A DNA stretch of 64,000 bases from Arsenophonus nilaparvatae (GCF_000757905.1 NZ_JRLH01000002.1); one strand, 5' to 3'; counted from the stretch's first letter, positions 1 to 8,828 are shown. Program-made: numbers and translations. Notes: generated by a model from the letters alone, not told the origin.

Positions 1-956
1 AATAAATGGTTTTCAGTTCCACCAGAAACAACCTTGTAACCACGTTTGATGAAAACTTCCACCATCGTTTTCGCATTTTTAGCCACTTGCTGTTGATAAG
101 TTTTAAATTCAGGCTCCATCGCTTCTTTTAATGCAACCGCTTTACCAGCAATAACATGCATTAATGGGCCACCCTGAGCACCAGGGAATACGGCAGAATT
201 TAGTTTTTTGTAAAACGCCTCATCACCACCTTTAGCCAAGATCAAACCACCACGAGGGCCAGCCAAAGTCTTATGGGTAGTGGTCGTCACGACATGTGCA
301 TGAGGAACAGGGTTAGGATAAACGCCAGCAGCGATCAAGCCAGCGACATGTGCCATATCAACAAATAAGTAAGCACCAATACTATCTGCAATTTGACGCA
401 TTTTAGCCCAGTCAACCACGCCTGAATAAGCAGAAAAACCGCCAATGATCATTTTAGGTTTATGTTTTTGTGCCTGAGTGGCTATATCGTCGTAATCAAT
501 TTTACCCTCTTCATCGATACCGTAGGGAACGATATTATAAAGCTTACCAGAAAAATTGACGGGTGAGCCATGGGTTAAATGTCCACCATGTGCCAAATTC
601 ATACCTAATACCGTATCACCAGGTTGCAATAAAGCCATATAAACAGCGGTATTAGCTTGTGAACCTGAGTGTGGCTGAACATTAGCAAAATCCGCATCAA
701 ATAGAGTTTTTGCTCGATCTATAGCGAGTTGTTCAACAATATCAACATATTCACAACCACCATAATAACGTTTACCAGGATATCCTTCGGCGTATTTATT
801 CGTAAGTTGAGAACCTTGAGCCTGCATAACTCTTGGACTGGTATAATTTTCTGAAGCGATTAACTCAATATGCTCTTCCTGACGCTTAACTTCATTTTCC
901 ATTGCCTGCCATAGTTCTTGATCATAATCTGCAATATTCATTTCGCGCTTTAACAT
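1..956 (-). CDS. glyA: Serine hydroxymethyltransferase (3' end cut by window edge)
   Basis: GlyA is the cytosolic PLP enzyme that interconverts serine plus tetrahydrofolate with glycine plus methylene-THF, the main source of one-carbon units. The visible N-terminal part (about 318 of some 417 residues) starts MLKREMNIADYDQELWQAM and continues with the family segments HIELIASENY and ...ANTAVYMALLQPGDTVLGM. The ATG at 956 was chosen because it matches the family start and has a GGAG-type ribosome site just upstream. The gene is divergent from hmp as in E. coli, and a PurR-like box lies about 105 bp upstream. The C-terminus lies outside the window. Confidence 0.95.
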   Translation of the reverse strand, partial: MLKREMNIADYDQELWQAMENEVKRQEEHIELIASENYTSPRVMQAQGSQLTNKYAEGYPGKRYYGGCEYVDIVEQLAIDRAKTLFDADFANVQPHSGSQANTAVYMALLQPGDTVLGMNLAHGGHLTHGSPVNFSGKLYNIVPYGIDEEGKIDYDDIATQAQKHKPKMIIGGFSAYSGVVDWAKMRQIADSIGAYLFVDMAHVAGLIAAGVYPNPVPHAHVVTTTTHKTLAGPRGGLILAKGGDEAFYKKLNSAVFPGAQGGPLMHVIAGKAVALKEAMEPEFKTYQQQVAKNAKTMVEVFIKRGYKVVSGGTENHL

Positions 957-1061
957 TTACTTCTCCTGACTCAGCCACATTTTAAATCTTTATTCAACTA
1001 AATGAATATCACACAGTGTAAACTCTTTTAGCTCACTGAGATAGCCCAAAAATAAAAAATT

Positions 1062-1077
1062 ACGCAAACGATTGCCA
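1062..1077. promoter_or_regulatory. PurR operator in the glyA promoter region
   Basis: ACGCAAACGATTGCCA matches the PurR consensus ACGCAAACGTTTGCGT at 13 of 16 positions. In E. coli glyA is repressed by PurR from a site in the same divergent glyA-hmp region. Assignment rests on motif plus synteny. Confidence 0.75.
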
Positions 1078-1190
1078 CATCCGAATTATCAAATAAAAAC
1101 ATTTCTCAATAGCGATTTTATTGCCAATTAAATATGCTAATTCAATCTCAGTTTTACAATTAATTATTTACTTTTAACATTAAACAATTT

Positions 1191-1213
1191 AAGTTTCATA
1201 TGAAATGCAACTT
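1191..1213. promoter_or_regulatory. NsrR operator upstream of hmp
   Basis: A 23-bp imperfect palindrome (left arm AAGTTTCAT, right arm AAATGCAACTT) matches the NsrR consensus of AAGATGCATTT-type inverted repeats at about 19 of 23 positions. It lies 31 bp before the hmp start codon. NsrR is the nitric-oxide-sensing Fe-S repressor of hmp in enterobacteria. The site looks intact although hmp itself is frameshifted. Confidence 0.8.
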
Positions 1214-1244
1214 ATAAACTCTGGCCAAAACTTAGGAACTTTAT

Positions 1245-2452
1245 ATGATAGATACTCAAACTATCGCGACCGTCAAATCAACTATTCCTCTTATTGTCTC
1301 CACCGGCCCTAAATTAACCGCTCATTTTTATCAGCGTATGTTTCAACATAACCCTGAATTAAAAGATATTTTCAACATGAGTCATCAAATTAATGGTGAA
1401 CAAAGAGAAGCTTTATTCAATGCCATTTGCCTCTCCGCCAGCAATATTGATAATGTTTCAGCCTTACTGCCTGCCATTGAAAAAATCGCCCAAAAACATG
1501 CCAGTCTGAATATAAAACCTGAACATTATTCGATTGTTGGTCAACATCTATTGCATACCATTGATGAGCTATTTCAGCCTGGAAAAGAAATTATTGATGC
1601 CTGGGCTAAAGCTTTTCACGTGCTAGCCGATATCTTTATTAACCGTGAAGAACAGATCTACCAAACAAATGAAGAGCGTATCGGAGGTTGGCGAGGTTTA
1701 CGTCATTTCAAAGTGGCTAAAAAGATCCCGCGCAGCGAAACGATCACCAGTTTTCAATTTATTCCAGAAGATGGTAATGAAGTAGTCGATTTCCGCCCAG
1801 GACAATATTTAACGATTTACCTACAGGATAATGAAAAACTCACTAATCAACAAATTCGGCAATATTCATTAACCAATGCACCTAATGGCAAAAGTTATTG
1901 TATCGCTGTAAAACGTGAAGAAAAAGGAAGTGTGTCAAACTATCTTCATAATGAGATAAAAGAAGGTGACATCGTCAAACTGGCACCACCCTGCGGTGAT
2001 TTTTTTCTCGCCGTTAATGCCGATACACCAGTAACACTAATTTCAGCCGGTGTCGGCTTAACGCCGATGATAAGTATGTTGGAAAAGTTACATCAGCAAC
2101 AACATAAAGCACCACTGAATTGGCTACACGCGACAGAGCATGGTGGACATCACGCCTTTGCTAATGAAGTAAAAAATAAATTAACCGATTTTACTCATGG
2201 CTTCAGTGCCGTTTGGTATAACAATCCACGAGAGCAAGACAGGCCACAAAAACAGTACCAATACCAAGGGTTAATGGAGCTGTAAAAGTAAAAGAGCAGC
2301 TTAATCTTAAAAATATGCATTATTACTTCTGTGGCCCAGTCAACTTTATGCAATTTATTGCCAAACAGTTGCTCGCCATGGGTGTAAATACCAGTCACAT
2401 CCACTATGAGTGTTTTGGACCACATAAAGTTATTGAGGGAAATGAACAATAA
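1245..2452 (+). pseudogene. hmp: Flavohaemoglobin (NO dioxygenase), frameshifted near the 3' end
   Basis: Hmp converts nitric oxide to nitrate with O2 and NAD(P)H. The first frame (1245-2285) encodes the globin domain (about residues 1-140), the FAD-binding barrel (RQYSLTNAP) and most of the NAD domain (SAGVGLTPM). It then stops at TAA 2283-2285 straight after GLMEL. The missing C-terminus, KNMHYYFCGPVNFMQF to HYECFGPHKVI, continues in the -1 frame from about 2282 to 2452. One indel near 2280-2285 therefore separates roughly the last 56 residues, which include the conserved CGP and FGPH motifs. Unless slippage in the short A run restores the frame, the product lacks part of the NAD-binding domain. 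Confidence 0.9.
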
Positions 2453-2467
2453 TAATTAAAACCCTCA

Positions 2468-2518
2468 CTAAAACCAGGGTAAGTGGTAACAGGTGGAACA
2501 AAAAGTTACAGATTCCAT
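2468..2518 (-). CDS. Possible 16-codon peptide ORF between hmp and glnB
   Basis: On the minus strand an AAAGGAG ribosome-binding sequence stands five bases before an ATG (2518) that opens MESVTFCSTCYHLPWF, closed by TAG at 2468-2470. The ribosome site and start codon fall in the loop of the stem-loop at 2485-2553. No known leader peptide is recognised. The ribosome site is stronger than expected by chance, but the ORF is too short to judge coding potential. Confidence 0.25.
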   Translation of the reverse strand: MESVTFCSTCYHLPWF

Positions 2519-2553
2519 ATCAACTCCTTTGTAACTTTCAACCATCTGTTACC
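2485..2553. terminator. Two-tiered stem-loop between convergent hmp and glnB
   Basis: The outer arms GGTAACAGGTGG (2485-2496) and CCATCTGTTACC (2542-2553) pair with one G-T/A-type mismatch. The inner arms AAAGTTAC (2502-2509) and GTAACTTT (2531-2538) pair perfectly, leaving a 21-nt loop. The position between convergent genes suits bidirectional termination, but neither side has a long T run. Confidence 0.5.
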
Positions 2554-2561
2554 CTTTAAAA

Positions 2562-2900
2562 TCAAATAGCCGCTTCATCCTGCTCGCCAGTTCGAATACG
2601 GATCACATGAGCAATATCATAAACAAAAATTTTGCCATCACCAATTTTTCCCGTTTGTGCCGTCTGTATTATCGTTTCAATACAACTGTCAACAATATCG
2701 TCCGGAACAACAATTTCAATTTTTACTTTAGGCAAAAAATCAACCATATATTCTGCACCACGATAAAGTTCTGTATGACCTTTTTGACGGCCAAACCCTT
2801 TTACTTCCGTCACTGTCATTCCGGTTATGCCGACATCTGCTAAAGCTTCTCTTACATCATCCAACTTGAAAGGTTTGATAATTGCATCAATTTTTTTCAT
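2562..2900 (-). CDS. glnB: Nitrogen regulatory protein PII
   Basis: PII is the cytosolic trimeric signal protein that reads 2-oxoglutarate, ATP/ADP and glutamine status. It controls GlnE (adenylylation of glutamine synthetase) and NtrB. The product is 112 residues, the standard length. The uridylylated tyrosine is Tyr51 in the T-loop sequence GHTELYRGAEYMVDF, and the C-terminal signature KIFVYDIAHVIRIRTGE is intact. The ATG at 2900, after an AGGAT ribosome site, is preferred over the TTG one codon upstream. The gene lies 15 bp after nadE and is probably co-transcribed with it. Confidence 0.96.
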   Translation of the reverse strand: MKKIDAIIKPFKLDDVREALADVGITGMTVTEVKGFGRQKGHTELYRGAEYMVDFLPKVKIEIVVPDDIVDSCIETIIQTAQTGKIGDGKIFVYDIAHVIRIRTGEQDEAAI

Positions 2901-2915
2901 CAAATTATCCTATTA

Positions 2916-4538
2916 TCACCAGTTTTTACGACCAAAAGCCGAAGTAATTGGGTAACGCCTATCCTTATTGAAATTTCGCATTGTAACGCGCGGACCTATC
3001 GGTGCCTGACGCCGTTTATATTCATTAATATCAACTAATTTGATCACTTTACGAACTGTTACTTCATCAAATCCAGCCGCAACTAATTCACTGACCGATT
3101 TATCCTGTTCAACATAACCTTCCAGGATCGCATCCAATACAGGATAAGGGGGTAAATTATCCTGATCGAGCTGCCCTGGCGCTAGCTCAGCAGAAGGCTG
3201 CCGTTCGATCACGCGCTGAGGGATGATTGGTGAAATCGTATTTCGATACTTTGCTAGCTCAAATACTAACATCTTTGGTACATCTTTAAGCACCGCAAAC
3301 CCGCCGGCCATATCACCATAAAGAGTGGTATAACCAACGGCGGACTCACTTTTGTTACTGGTCGTTAACACTAAACGGCCACGCTTATTCGATATTGCCA
3401 TCAGAATGATAGCCCGACAGCGAGCCTGCAAATTCTCTTCGGTTGTGTCGGGCGCCATGCCGATAAATAATGGTGACAAACCTGCCATAAATGCATCATA
3501 CATAGCTTCAATAGATATTATCGCAAATTCAATATCTAACAATGCTGCCTGCTCTTTGGCATCATGGATACTCATTTCAGCGGTATATTTGAAAGGCATC
3601 ATTACTGCCTGAACTTTATCTTTACCTAAAGCATCTACTGCAATAGCCAAGGTTAAAGCTGAATCAATTCCGCCTGATAATCCCAAAATAACGCCAGAGA
3701 ATCCATTTTTATTAATATAGTCACGGGTTGCCATGACTAATGCTTCATAAACCTGGGCTATCGGTGATAAAGTTTTTGCTGAATTAGCCACTGGCAGTGG
3801 TTCATCATCATTAAATTTACATTGGAGAACTTGCTCAGCAAACTGCGCTAAATAATGCGTTATCTCACCCTTGCCATTGAATACTTTTGAGCCGCCATCA
3901 AAGATGAGCTCATCTTGTCCACCAACCTGGTTTAAATAGACAATTGGTAATTGGGTTCTTTGGCAGTGTGATTTTAATAATGTCGAACGAATATGCGGCT
4001 TTTCACGATTGTAAGGTGAAGCATTAATGATAATAAGGACATCAGCGCCTTGAGCTTTAATTGCATCAACTGGCTCATCAAACCAGACATCTTCACAAAT
4101 TAAAAAACCTAACTTGTAACCTTTAAAAGGCATTACACAAGTTTCGTTAGCTGAATGAAAATAACGCTTTTCATCAAAAACACCATAATTAGGCAATTGT
4201 TGCTTAAAATATTGCGCCACTAACTGCCCCTGCCAGAAAAATGACAATGCATTATAATATTTTTCGTTTTGCCAGCATGGATGACCAACAACAATGGCGA
4301 TATTTTGACTAGCGTCTTTCAGACGATTAAGCTGTTTGCCACAGCGTTGATAAAAATCCGGCCGAAAAAGTAAATCCTCGGGCGGATAGCCAGTTAAAGC
4401 TAATTCCGAAAACAGAATAAGATCTGCACCCTGTAGTTGTTGAGCCTTAGCTTCCTGCAACATGCGTTCACAGTTGCCTTCAATATCACCTACCAGCCAA
4501 TTTAATTGTGCTAGTGCAATATTCAGCGTTCGGTTCAT
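2916..4538 (-). CDS. nadE: Glutamine-dependent NAD+ synthetase (two-domain type)
   Basis: This enzyme amidates deamido-NAD to NAD+ using glutamine, in the cytosol. At 540 residues it is the two-domain form, not the 275-residue ammonia-dependent NadE of E. coli. The N-terminal nitrilase-type glutaminase (about residues 1-245) contains FSELALTGYPPEDL and the cysteine region LICEDVW (near residue 147). The C-terminal synthetase domain carries the ATP-pyrophosphatase P-loop SGGIDSAL (near residue 288) and TTSNKSE. It sits between glrR and glnB, the arrangement known from Proteus/Photorhabdus relatives rather than E. coli. Confidence 0.93.
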   Translation of the reverse strand: MNRTLNIALAQLNWLVGDIEGNCERMLQEAKAQQLQGADLILFSELALTGYPPEDLLFRPDFYQRCGKQLNRLKDASQNIAIVVGHPCWQNEKYYNALSFFWQGQLVAQYFKQQLPNYGVFDEKRYFHSANETCVMPFKGYKLGFLICEDVWFDEPVDAIKAQGADVLIIINASPYNREKPHIRSTLLKSHCQRTQLPIVYLNQVGGQDELIFDGGSKVFNGKGEITHYLAQFAEQVLQCKFNDDEPLPVANSAKTLSPIAQVYEALVMATRDYINKNGFSGVILGLSGGIDSALTLAIAVDALGKDKVQAVMMPFKYTAEMSIHDAKEQAALLDIEFAIISIEAMYDAFMAGLSPLFIGMAPDTTEENLQARCRAIILMAISNKRGRLVLTTSNKSESAVGYTTLYGDMAGGFAVLKDVPKMLVFELAKYRNTISPIIPQRVIERQPSAELAPGQLDQDNLPPYPVLDAILEGYVEQDKSVSELVAAGFDEVTVRKVIKLVDINEYKRRQAPIGPRVTMRNFNKDRRYPITSAFGRKNW

Positions 4539-4567
4539 AAAATTTCATTCTCCAGACATAATAAAAA

Positions 4568-5905
4568 TTATTCTTTAAAATCATTAGCATCCAGTTTATG
4601 CCTGGCTAATAACTTATAAAACTCCGTTCGGTTTCGACCTGCCATACGCGCGGCATGGGTAACATTACCTTTTGTCATTTGTAACAATTTACGCAAATAA
4701 TTAAGCTCAAATTGATTGCGAGCCTCAACAAAAGTAGGTAATGCAGTATTCTCGCCTTGCAGCGCCTGAATGACTAATGCTTCACTAATAACCGGCGCGG
4801 TTGTTAATGCAACACACTGCTCAATAACATTCACTAATTGCCTTACATTACCCGGCCAACTTGCCGCCATTAAGCATTTCATTGCATCCCTCGATAGGCT
4901 ACGCACAAAAGGTTTATGACGCTTTATTGATTCCCTTAACAAATGATTTGCTAATAAAGGGATATCCTCCGAACGCTCATTAAGGGTAGGAATTTTGATA
5001 TTTATCACATTCAAACGGTAATAGAGATCTTCCCGAAATTCATTTTTTTCCATTGCCTTTGGTAAATCACGATGGGTCGCTGAAATAATTCGAACATCAA
5101 TATCCAAATCACGGTTACTGCCTAAAGGCCGCACTTTACGTTCTTGTAAAACCCGCAATAGTTTCACTTGAAGAGACAAAGGCATATCACCAATTTCATC
5201 GAGAAATAGTGTCCCACCTTGCGCAGCGAGAAATAGACCTTCACGATGTGTAACCGCACCGGTAAAAGCGCCCTTGGCATGACCAAACAGCTCCGATTCT
5301 AAAAGCTGCTCAGGTAAAGCCCCACAGTTAATTGCAATAAAGGGTTTTTTAGCTCTAGGACTAGCACGATGAATTGCTCGTGCCAACACTTCTTTACCAG
5401 TACCACTTTGCCCATTTATTAATACACTAACATCAGATTGCGCCACCATACGTGCCTGTTCTAATAAACGAAGCATTATCGGGCTACGAGTGACAATTTC
5501 CTCACTCCAATTTTCATCAGAAACGGAAATTGACATAGCCAAGGCTTCACCAATCGCTTTATAGAGAGCATCACGATCAACTGGCTTAGTGAGAAAACTC
5601 GATACCCCTCTTTGTGTTGCCGCTACCGCTTCAGGGATTGAACCATGCGCTGTTAAAATAATGACCGGCATGCCTGGTTGCTGTTTCTGTATCTCCGCAA
5701 AAAGTGCCATGCCATCCATTTCATCCATACGCAAATCACTGATAACCAGATCAATTTTATCTTTTGCTAGAATTTTCAAGGCATCCACACCATTTTCTGC
5801 GGTAACCACCTTAAATCCTTCACTAGTCAAACGCATACCCAATAATTTCAATAGACCGGGATCATCATCTACCAATAATAGATTGGCTGATTTATGCACT
5901 GTCAT
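4568..5905 (-). CDS. glrR: Sigma54-dependent response regulator GlrR (QseF)
   Basis: GlrR is the activator partner of GlrK and drives sigma54 transcription of glmY. It has 445 residues: an N-terminal receiver domain with the phosphoacceptor segment LVISDLRMDEMDG (Asp near 56), then an AAA+ domain with Walker A GQSGTGKE (near 165) and the sigma54-contact loop GAFTGA (near 210). A C-terminal Fis-type HTH contains KGNVTHAARMAGRNRTEFYKLL. The ATG overlaps the end of glrG by four bases, so the order is glrK-glrG-glrR in one operon. Its expected target, a GlmY-type sRNA with a sigma54 promoter, lies just upstream of the operon. Confidence 0.95.
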   Translation of the reverse strand: MTVHKSANLLLVDDDPGLLKLLGMRLTSEGFKVVTAENGVDALKILAKDKIDLVISDLRMDEMDGMALFAEIQKQQPGMPVIILTAHGSIPEAVAATQRGVSSFLTKPVDRDALYKAIGEALAMSISVSDENWSEEIVTRSPIMLRLLEQARMVAQSDVSVLINGQSGTGKEVLARAIHRASPRAKKPFIAINCGALPEQLLESELFGHAKGAFTGAVTHREGLFLAAQGGTLFLDEIGDMPLSLQVKLLRVLQERKVRPLGSNRDLDIDVRIISATHRDLPKAMEKNEFREDLYYRLNVINIKIPTLNERSEDIPLLANHLLRESIKRHKPFVRSLSRDAMKCLMAASWPGNVRQLVNVIEQCVALTTAPVISEALVIQALQGENTALPTFVEARNQFELNYLRKLLQMTKGNVTHAARMAGRNRTEFYKLLARHKLDANDFKE

Positions 5906-6747
5906 TGGGGATTTTCTCCGCTTTTATCAACCTGATGAGACTCTTTAATAACATCTGTTGTTTTCGGCTCTGCGCTATTTGCTGTTGAATTGGTACTGCT
6001 TTTATCCATTTTTCCACTTGAAACCGCTTGTTCCTGCTGTTTGCGTGAAGAAAGTTGCCGTTCAATATCGGTCAGATTTTCCAACTTACGTGAGACAATA
6101 TTTAATTCATAGGTTAGATGAGCGTTTTGTTCAGCTAAACGATCTAGTTTATTATCGCTCTCTTGTTGTAAACGTAAATATTTAGCATTTGCTTCTTCAA
6201 CATTAACAATCTGAATTTGCTTTTCACGCCATAATTCTAACAGTGGGCGAATAGGTGAAGGGAACTGCAAACTATAACTATTCAAATTATCAATCACTTT
6301 ACGCCGGGCAGTGACGGTTGGCTCTGCGACATCGAATAAAATACTATGTCGAAAAACATTTTGCCAATTAATTAACTGAATCGTTTTAGCCATCAAAGCC
6401 GCTTGCTCTTTATTCAATCGATTAGCACAGTCAACAATTCTCAACCAGTAAAGCGGATTATCTGAAGCATTCTCACTATCTATATTCCATATTTTTTCAC
6501 AAGTAACATAGCGATAATCTGTTATACGTTCTTCTATTGGTATAGATTCATTTATCATATCCAGTGGTACTGGATGGTGATATTTACTACAAGCTATTAA
6601 TAAAAAAGGTAAAAGAAGTGTTGTTAACTTTACTTTCCATTTAGTGGAAAAAAATCCCCCACAACTTAGCTTCGCAAATGCAATATGCCATGTTTTCCGC
6701 ATTATCCCTGCGGCTATTAGGGTGTTGTAATTAGACCAATTTGGCAT
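5902..6747 (-). CDS. qseG: Outer-membrane lipoprotein QseG/GlrG
   Basis: QseG lies between the sensor and regulator genes and is an outer-membrane lipoprotein linked to GlrK/QseE signalling. The lipobox LLLPFLLIAC is preceded by a basic stretch (KWKVK), and a coiled-coil-like region with RKLENLTDIERQLSSRKQ follows, as in the family. The frame opens at ATG 6747 in a TAATG overlap with the glrK stop. This puts about 50 residues before the lipid cysteine, long for a lipoprotein signal, so an internal ATG near 6702 could be the true start. Sequence outside these motifs is poorly conserved. Confidence 0.85.
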   Translation of the reverse strand: MPNWSNYNTLIAAGIMRKTWHIAFAKLSCGGFFSTKWKVKLTTLLLPFLLIACSKYHHPVPLDMINESIPIEERITDYRYVTCEKIWNIDSENASDNPLYWLRIVDCANRLNKEQAALMAKTIQLINWQNVFRHSILFDVAEPTVTARRKVIDNLNSYSLQFPSPIRPLLELWREKQIQIVNVEEANAKYLRLQQESDNKLDRLAEQNAHLTYELNIVSRKLENLTDIERQLSSRKQQEQAVSSGKMDKSSTNSTANSAEPKTTDVIKESHQVDKSGENPQ

Positions 6748-8186
6748 TATTCATACTCTGTGGTTAGTGGTAGCTCAATACGAAAACAGACATCAGCAAA
6801 CTGACAATCAATAAGCAACAATTGACCATTCATTCTTTTAATACAATCTTGGGCAATGCTTAATCCTAACCCGCTCCCTTTTACTGCCCCTTTACGCAAT
6901 AAAGATCCTTGAAAAAAAGGTTCATAAATCATATTTTGTTCAGATTCTGGGATGGGTGTTCCTGTATTAGCGATATCGATTTGGAGTTTATCATCAGTTT
7001 CATTGCTTATTATCCAGATCTTACCCGATTCAGAACCGTAGTGCACTGCATTAGAATAGAGATTATCGATCACTCTTGCCAAAAAAGTTGGCTCTGCACA
7101 ACAATGAGTAATATTTAACTCAATTTCAGTTTGAATATTTTTAGCTCTAGCCGTTAGATTATTTGAGGAAACGACATTTGCCACTAACTTGGTTAAATCA
7201 ATTTGCTGAATCAGTGCTGGCCCATCGGCTAACTGACGATTATAGTCTAATAATTGCTCAATGAGTTGTTGCAAATGTTTACTACTATTATCCAAAATAG
7301 CGACAACCTCTCGTTGATCTAAAGTCAAAGGCCCTGCTACTTCATCAGCTAATAGTTCAGCCCCTTCACGCATACTGGCTAAAGGTGTCTTTAATTCATG
7401 AGAAATATGACGTAAAAATTCATGCCGTTGTGATTCCAACCAGCTCAGTCGCTCACTTAACCAAACAATACGCTGAGCTAATGAACGTAACTCACTAGGG
7501 CCCTTAAAACGTTCAAGTCTGGTGAAAAGTGTTCCTCCTGCCCCAAGATGATTAATCATACGCTCAATAGCTTTAACCGGACCAATAATCATTCTAGTAA
7601 ACAACACAACTAATAATACACTCAATAAAAACACAATTAGCGTTTGCCAACCAAAATATTGACCTTTTTCAGCAATTGCATTCTGCAATTGCGTACCTCG
7701 TCCAAATACAACATCACGTGTTAATTGTACTAACTGATTGTTGGTAACCGAAAAACGTTCAAGTGCCGCCGCCATTGCTGGGATAGGTGAGTTATTTTCG
7801 CATTTTAAATCGGAGAGATCTTCCAGTAAAGTTTGAATAGTCGTGATTTGGTTTTTATCAGGCAAAATAGTCATTTGGCGAGCTAGCATCTCACTATATT
7901 CTTGCCGTTTTTTCTTATATAGAGCAGCAAAAGTTTGATCGTTTAACACACAGTATTGACGATAGCTACGCTCCATTTCAAGCGCAGTACTCGTCATGAT
8001 TTCACTGCGCCTAGCATCAAGCAAAGTGGTTCGGTTGATATCAGCCGCTTGATTACTCAATTGATCTAAACTTTGATAGGCCTGGTATGCCAATATTAAT
8101 AATGGCAAAAGAACCAATAAAAAAGCCATCACCACCAGTTGGCGTAGTGAACGCGGAAAAGAATGCCACTTATTCAAAGAAATCAT
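6747..8186 (-). CDS. glrK: Sensor histidine kinase GlrK (QseE)
   Basis: GlrK is an inner-membrane histidine kinase that phosphorylates GlrR. Its 479 residues show a first membrane helix (about 15-37), a periplasmic segment, a second helix (LIVFLLSVLLVVLFTRMII, about 183-203) and a HAMP linker. The H-box HISHELKTPLASMREG follows near residue 260, then the N-box DNLYSNAVHYG and the G-box KGSGLGLSIAQD. It is the first gene of glrK-qseG-glrR, overlapping qseG by TAATG. No strong ribosome site is obvious before ATG 8186. Confidence 0.95.
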   Translation of the reverse strand: MISLNKWHSFPRSLRQLVVMAFLLVLLPLLILAYQAYQSLDQLSNQAADINRTTLLDARRSEIMTSTALEMERSYRQYCVLNDQTFAALYKKKRQEYSEMLARQMTILPDKNQITTIQTLLEDLSDLKCENNSPIPAMAAALERFSVTNNQLVQLTRDVVFGRGTQLQNAIAEKGQYFGWQTLIVFLLSVLLVVLFTRMIIGPVKAIERMINHLGAGGTLFTRLERFKGPSELRSLAQRIVWLSERLSWLESQRHEFLRHISHELKTPLASMREGAELLADEVAGPLTLDQREVVAILDNSSKHLQQLIEQLLDYNRQLADGPALIQQIDLTKLVANVVSSNNLTARAKNIQTEIELNITHCCAEPTFLARVIDNLYSNAVHYGSESGKIWIISNETDDKLQIDIANTGTPIPESEQNMIYEPFFQGSLLRKGAVKGSGLGLSIAQDCIKRMNGQLLLIDCQFADVCFRIELPLTTEYE

Positions 8187-8414
8187 CTCATTACCTATTC
8201 ATACTATTATGGTAACAGAACTTATATTCGATAGTGAATTTGCCTGCCGATTTAATAAAAAATTTCTAATTTGATTATTATGTGAAAAACAGTCTTTTAA
8301 TCACCAAAATCGAGGGTAACATTTTAATTAATAAGGGAATAAGGCAAGGAGAGTAAATAATATTCATGTGCTTAAGCAGCAATAAATACTTTATTAAATA
8401 ATTCACTGCGCCCC

Positions 8415-8615
8415 ACCGATATTGGCGAGGAGAGCAGAGAATTTTTAATAGATGGTGCCTCACTCCACGTGTCGCCCGATGTTTGATAAAGCTTGTTTAT
8501 AAGCAAATATCATGCTGCTGGACGGTAGGCACCTGACTTTTGGCATCATTCCTGGCTTATGTGGTGTGCATCCCTCTATATTGGGACCAACATAAAAAGT
8601 TGAATGAGCGACTAC
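8415..8615 (-). ncRNA. glmY: GlmY/GlmZ-family small RNA
   Basis: Reading the minus strand from 8615, the order of blocks matches this family: GCTCATTC, then a TTTTTATGTTGG/CCACATAAG hairpin, GGAATGATGCC, GGTGCCTACCGTCCA and finally GAGTGAGGCACC (ending at 8454). Synteny (between purL and glrK) is that of E. coli glmY. The central GGAATGA...CGTCCA and GAGTGAGGCACC blocks look closer to GlmZ. In E. coli, GlmY sequesters RapZ and so spares GlmZ, raising GlmS synthesis. The 5' end follows from the promoter geometry; the 3' end is approximate because no clear T-rich terminator was found. Confidence 0.82.
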
Positions 8616-8625
8616 CCAATATAGT

Positions 8626-8643
8626 ATGCACCTTATATGCCAA
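8626..8643 (-). promoter_or_regulatory. Sigma54 promoter of the GlmY-type sRNA, overlapping a -10-like box
   Basis: On the minus strand TTGGCATATAAGGTGCAT has GG (8641-8640) and GC (8629-8628) exactly ten bases apart, the -24/-12 geometry. A sigma70-like -10 (CATACTAT) overlaps just downstream, and both point to initiation near 8615-8617. E. coli glmY has the same overlapping sigma54/sigma70 arrangement, activated by the neighbouring GlrR. Confidence 0.82.
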
Positions 8644-8746
8644 CTTTTAAAAATTTTATTAACTTATTGAAATTTAATATAAAATAAATTTATTAAGCAT
8701 TTAAAATGGTTTTTCATCAAATTTAATGCCATGATTTTTAATAAAA

Positions 8747-8766
8747 ATGTCGCCTATTAGCGACAT
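8747..8766 (-). terminator. Rho-independent terminator downstream of purL
   Basis: A stem ATGTCGC (8747-8753) / GCGACAT (8760-8766) with a 6-nt loop is followed on the minus strand by a run of T (ACATTTTTATT). It lies about 290 bp after the purL stop and is the better of two similar hairpins in this spacer. Confidence 0.65.
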
Positions 8767-8810
8767 TTCATTAAGTGAATAAAATATTAACAAAAAATCA
8801 TACAATTAAA

Positions 8811-8828
8811 TGTCTCCAATTAGAGACA
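8811..8828 (-). repeat. Second hairpin, near-copy of the terminator at 8747
   Basis: A stem TGTCTC (8811-8816) / GAGACA (8823-8828) has a 6-nt loop almost the same as that of the hairpin 60 bp away. T enrichment after it on the minus strand is weaker (ATTTAATTG). Apart from these hairpins and the sRNA, nothing coding is seen in 8187-9053. Confidence 0.5.

Noticed and set aside
2195..2449. 84-codon minus-strand ORF over the hmp frameshift
   Set aside because: It is antisense to the conserved Hmp C-terminus, which continues clearly in another plus-strand frame.
8278..8463. 61-codon minus-strand ORF upstream of glrK
   Set aside because: It overlaps the 3' part of the GlmY/GlmZ-type RNA, has no family match and no ribosome site.
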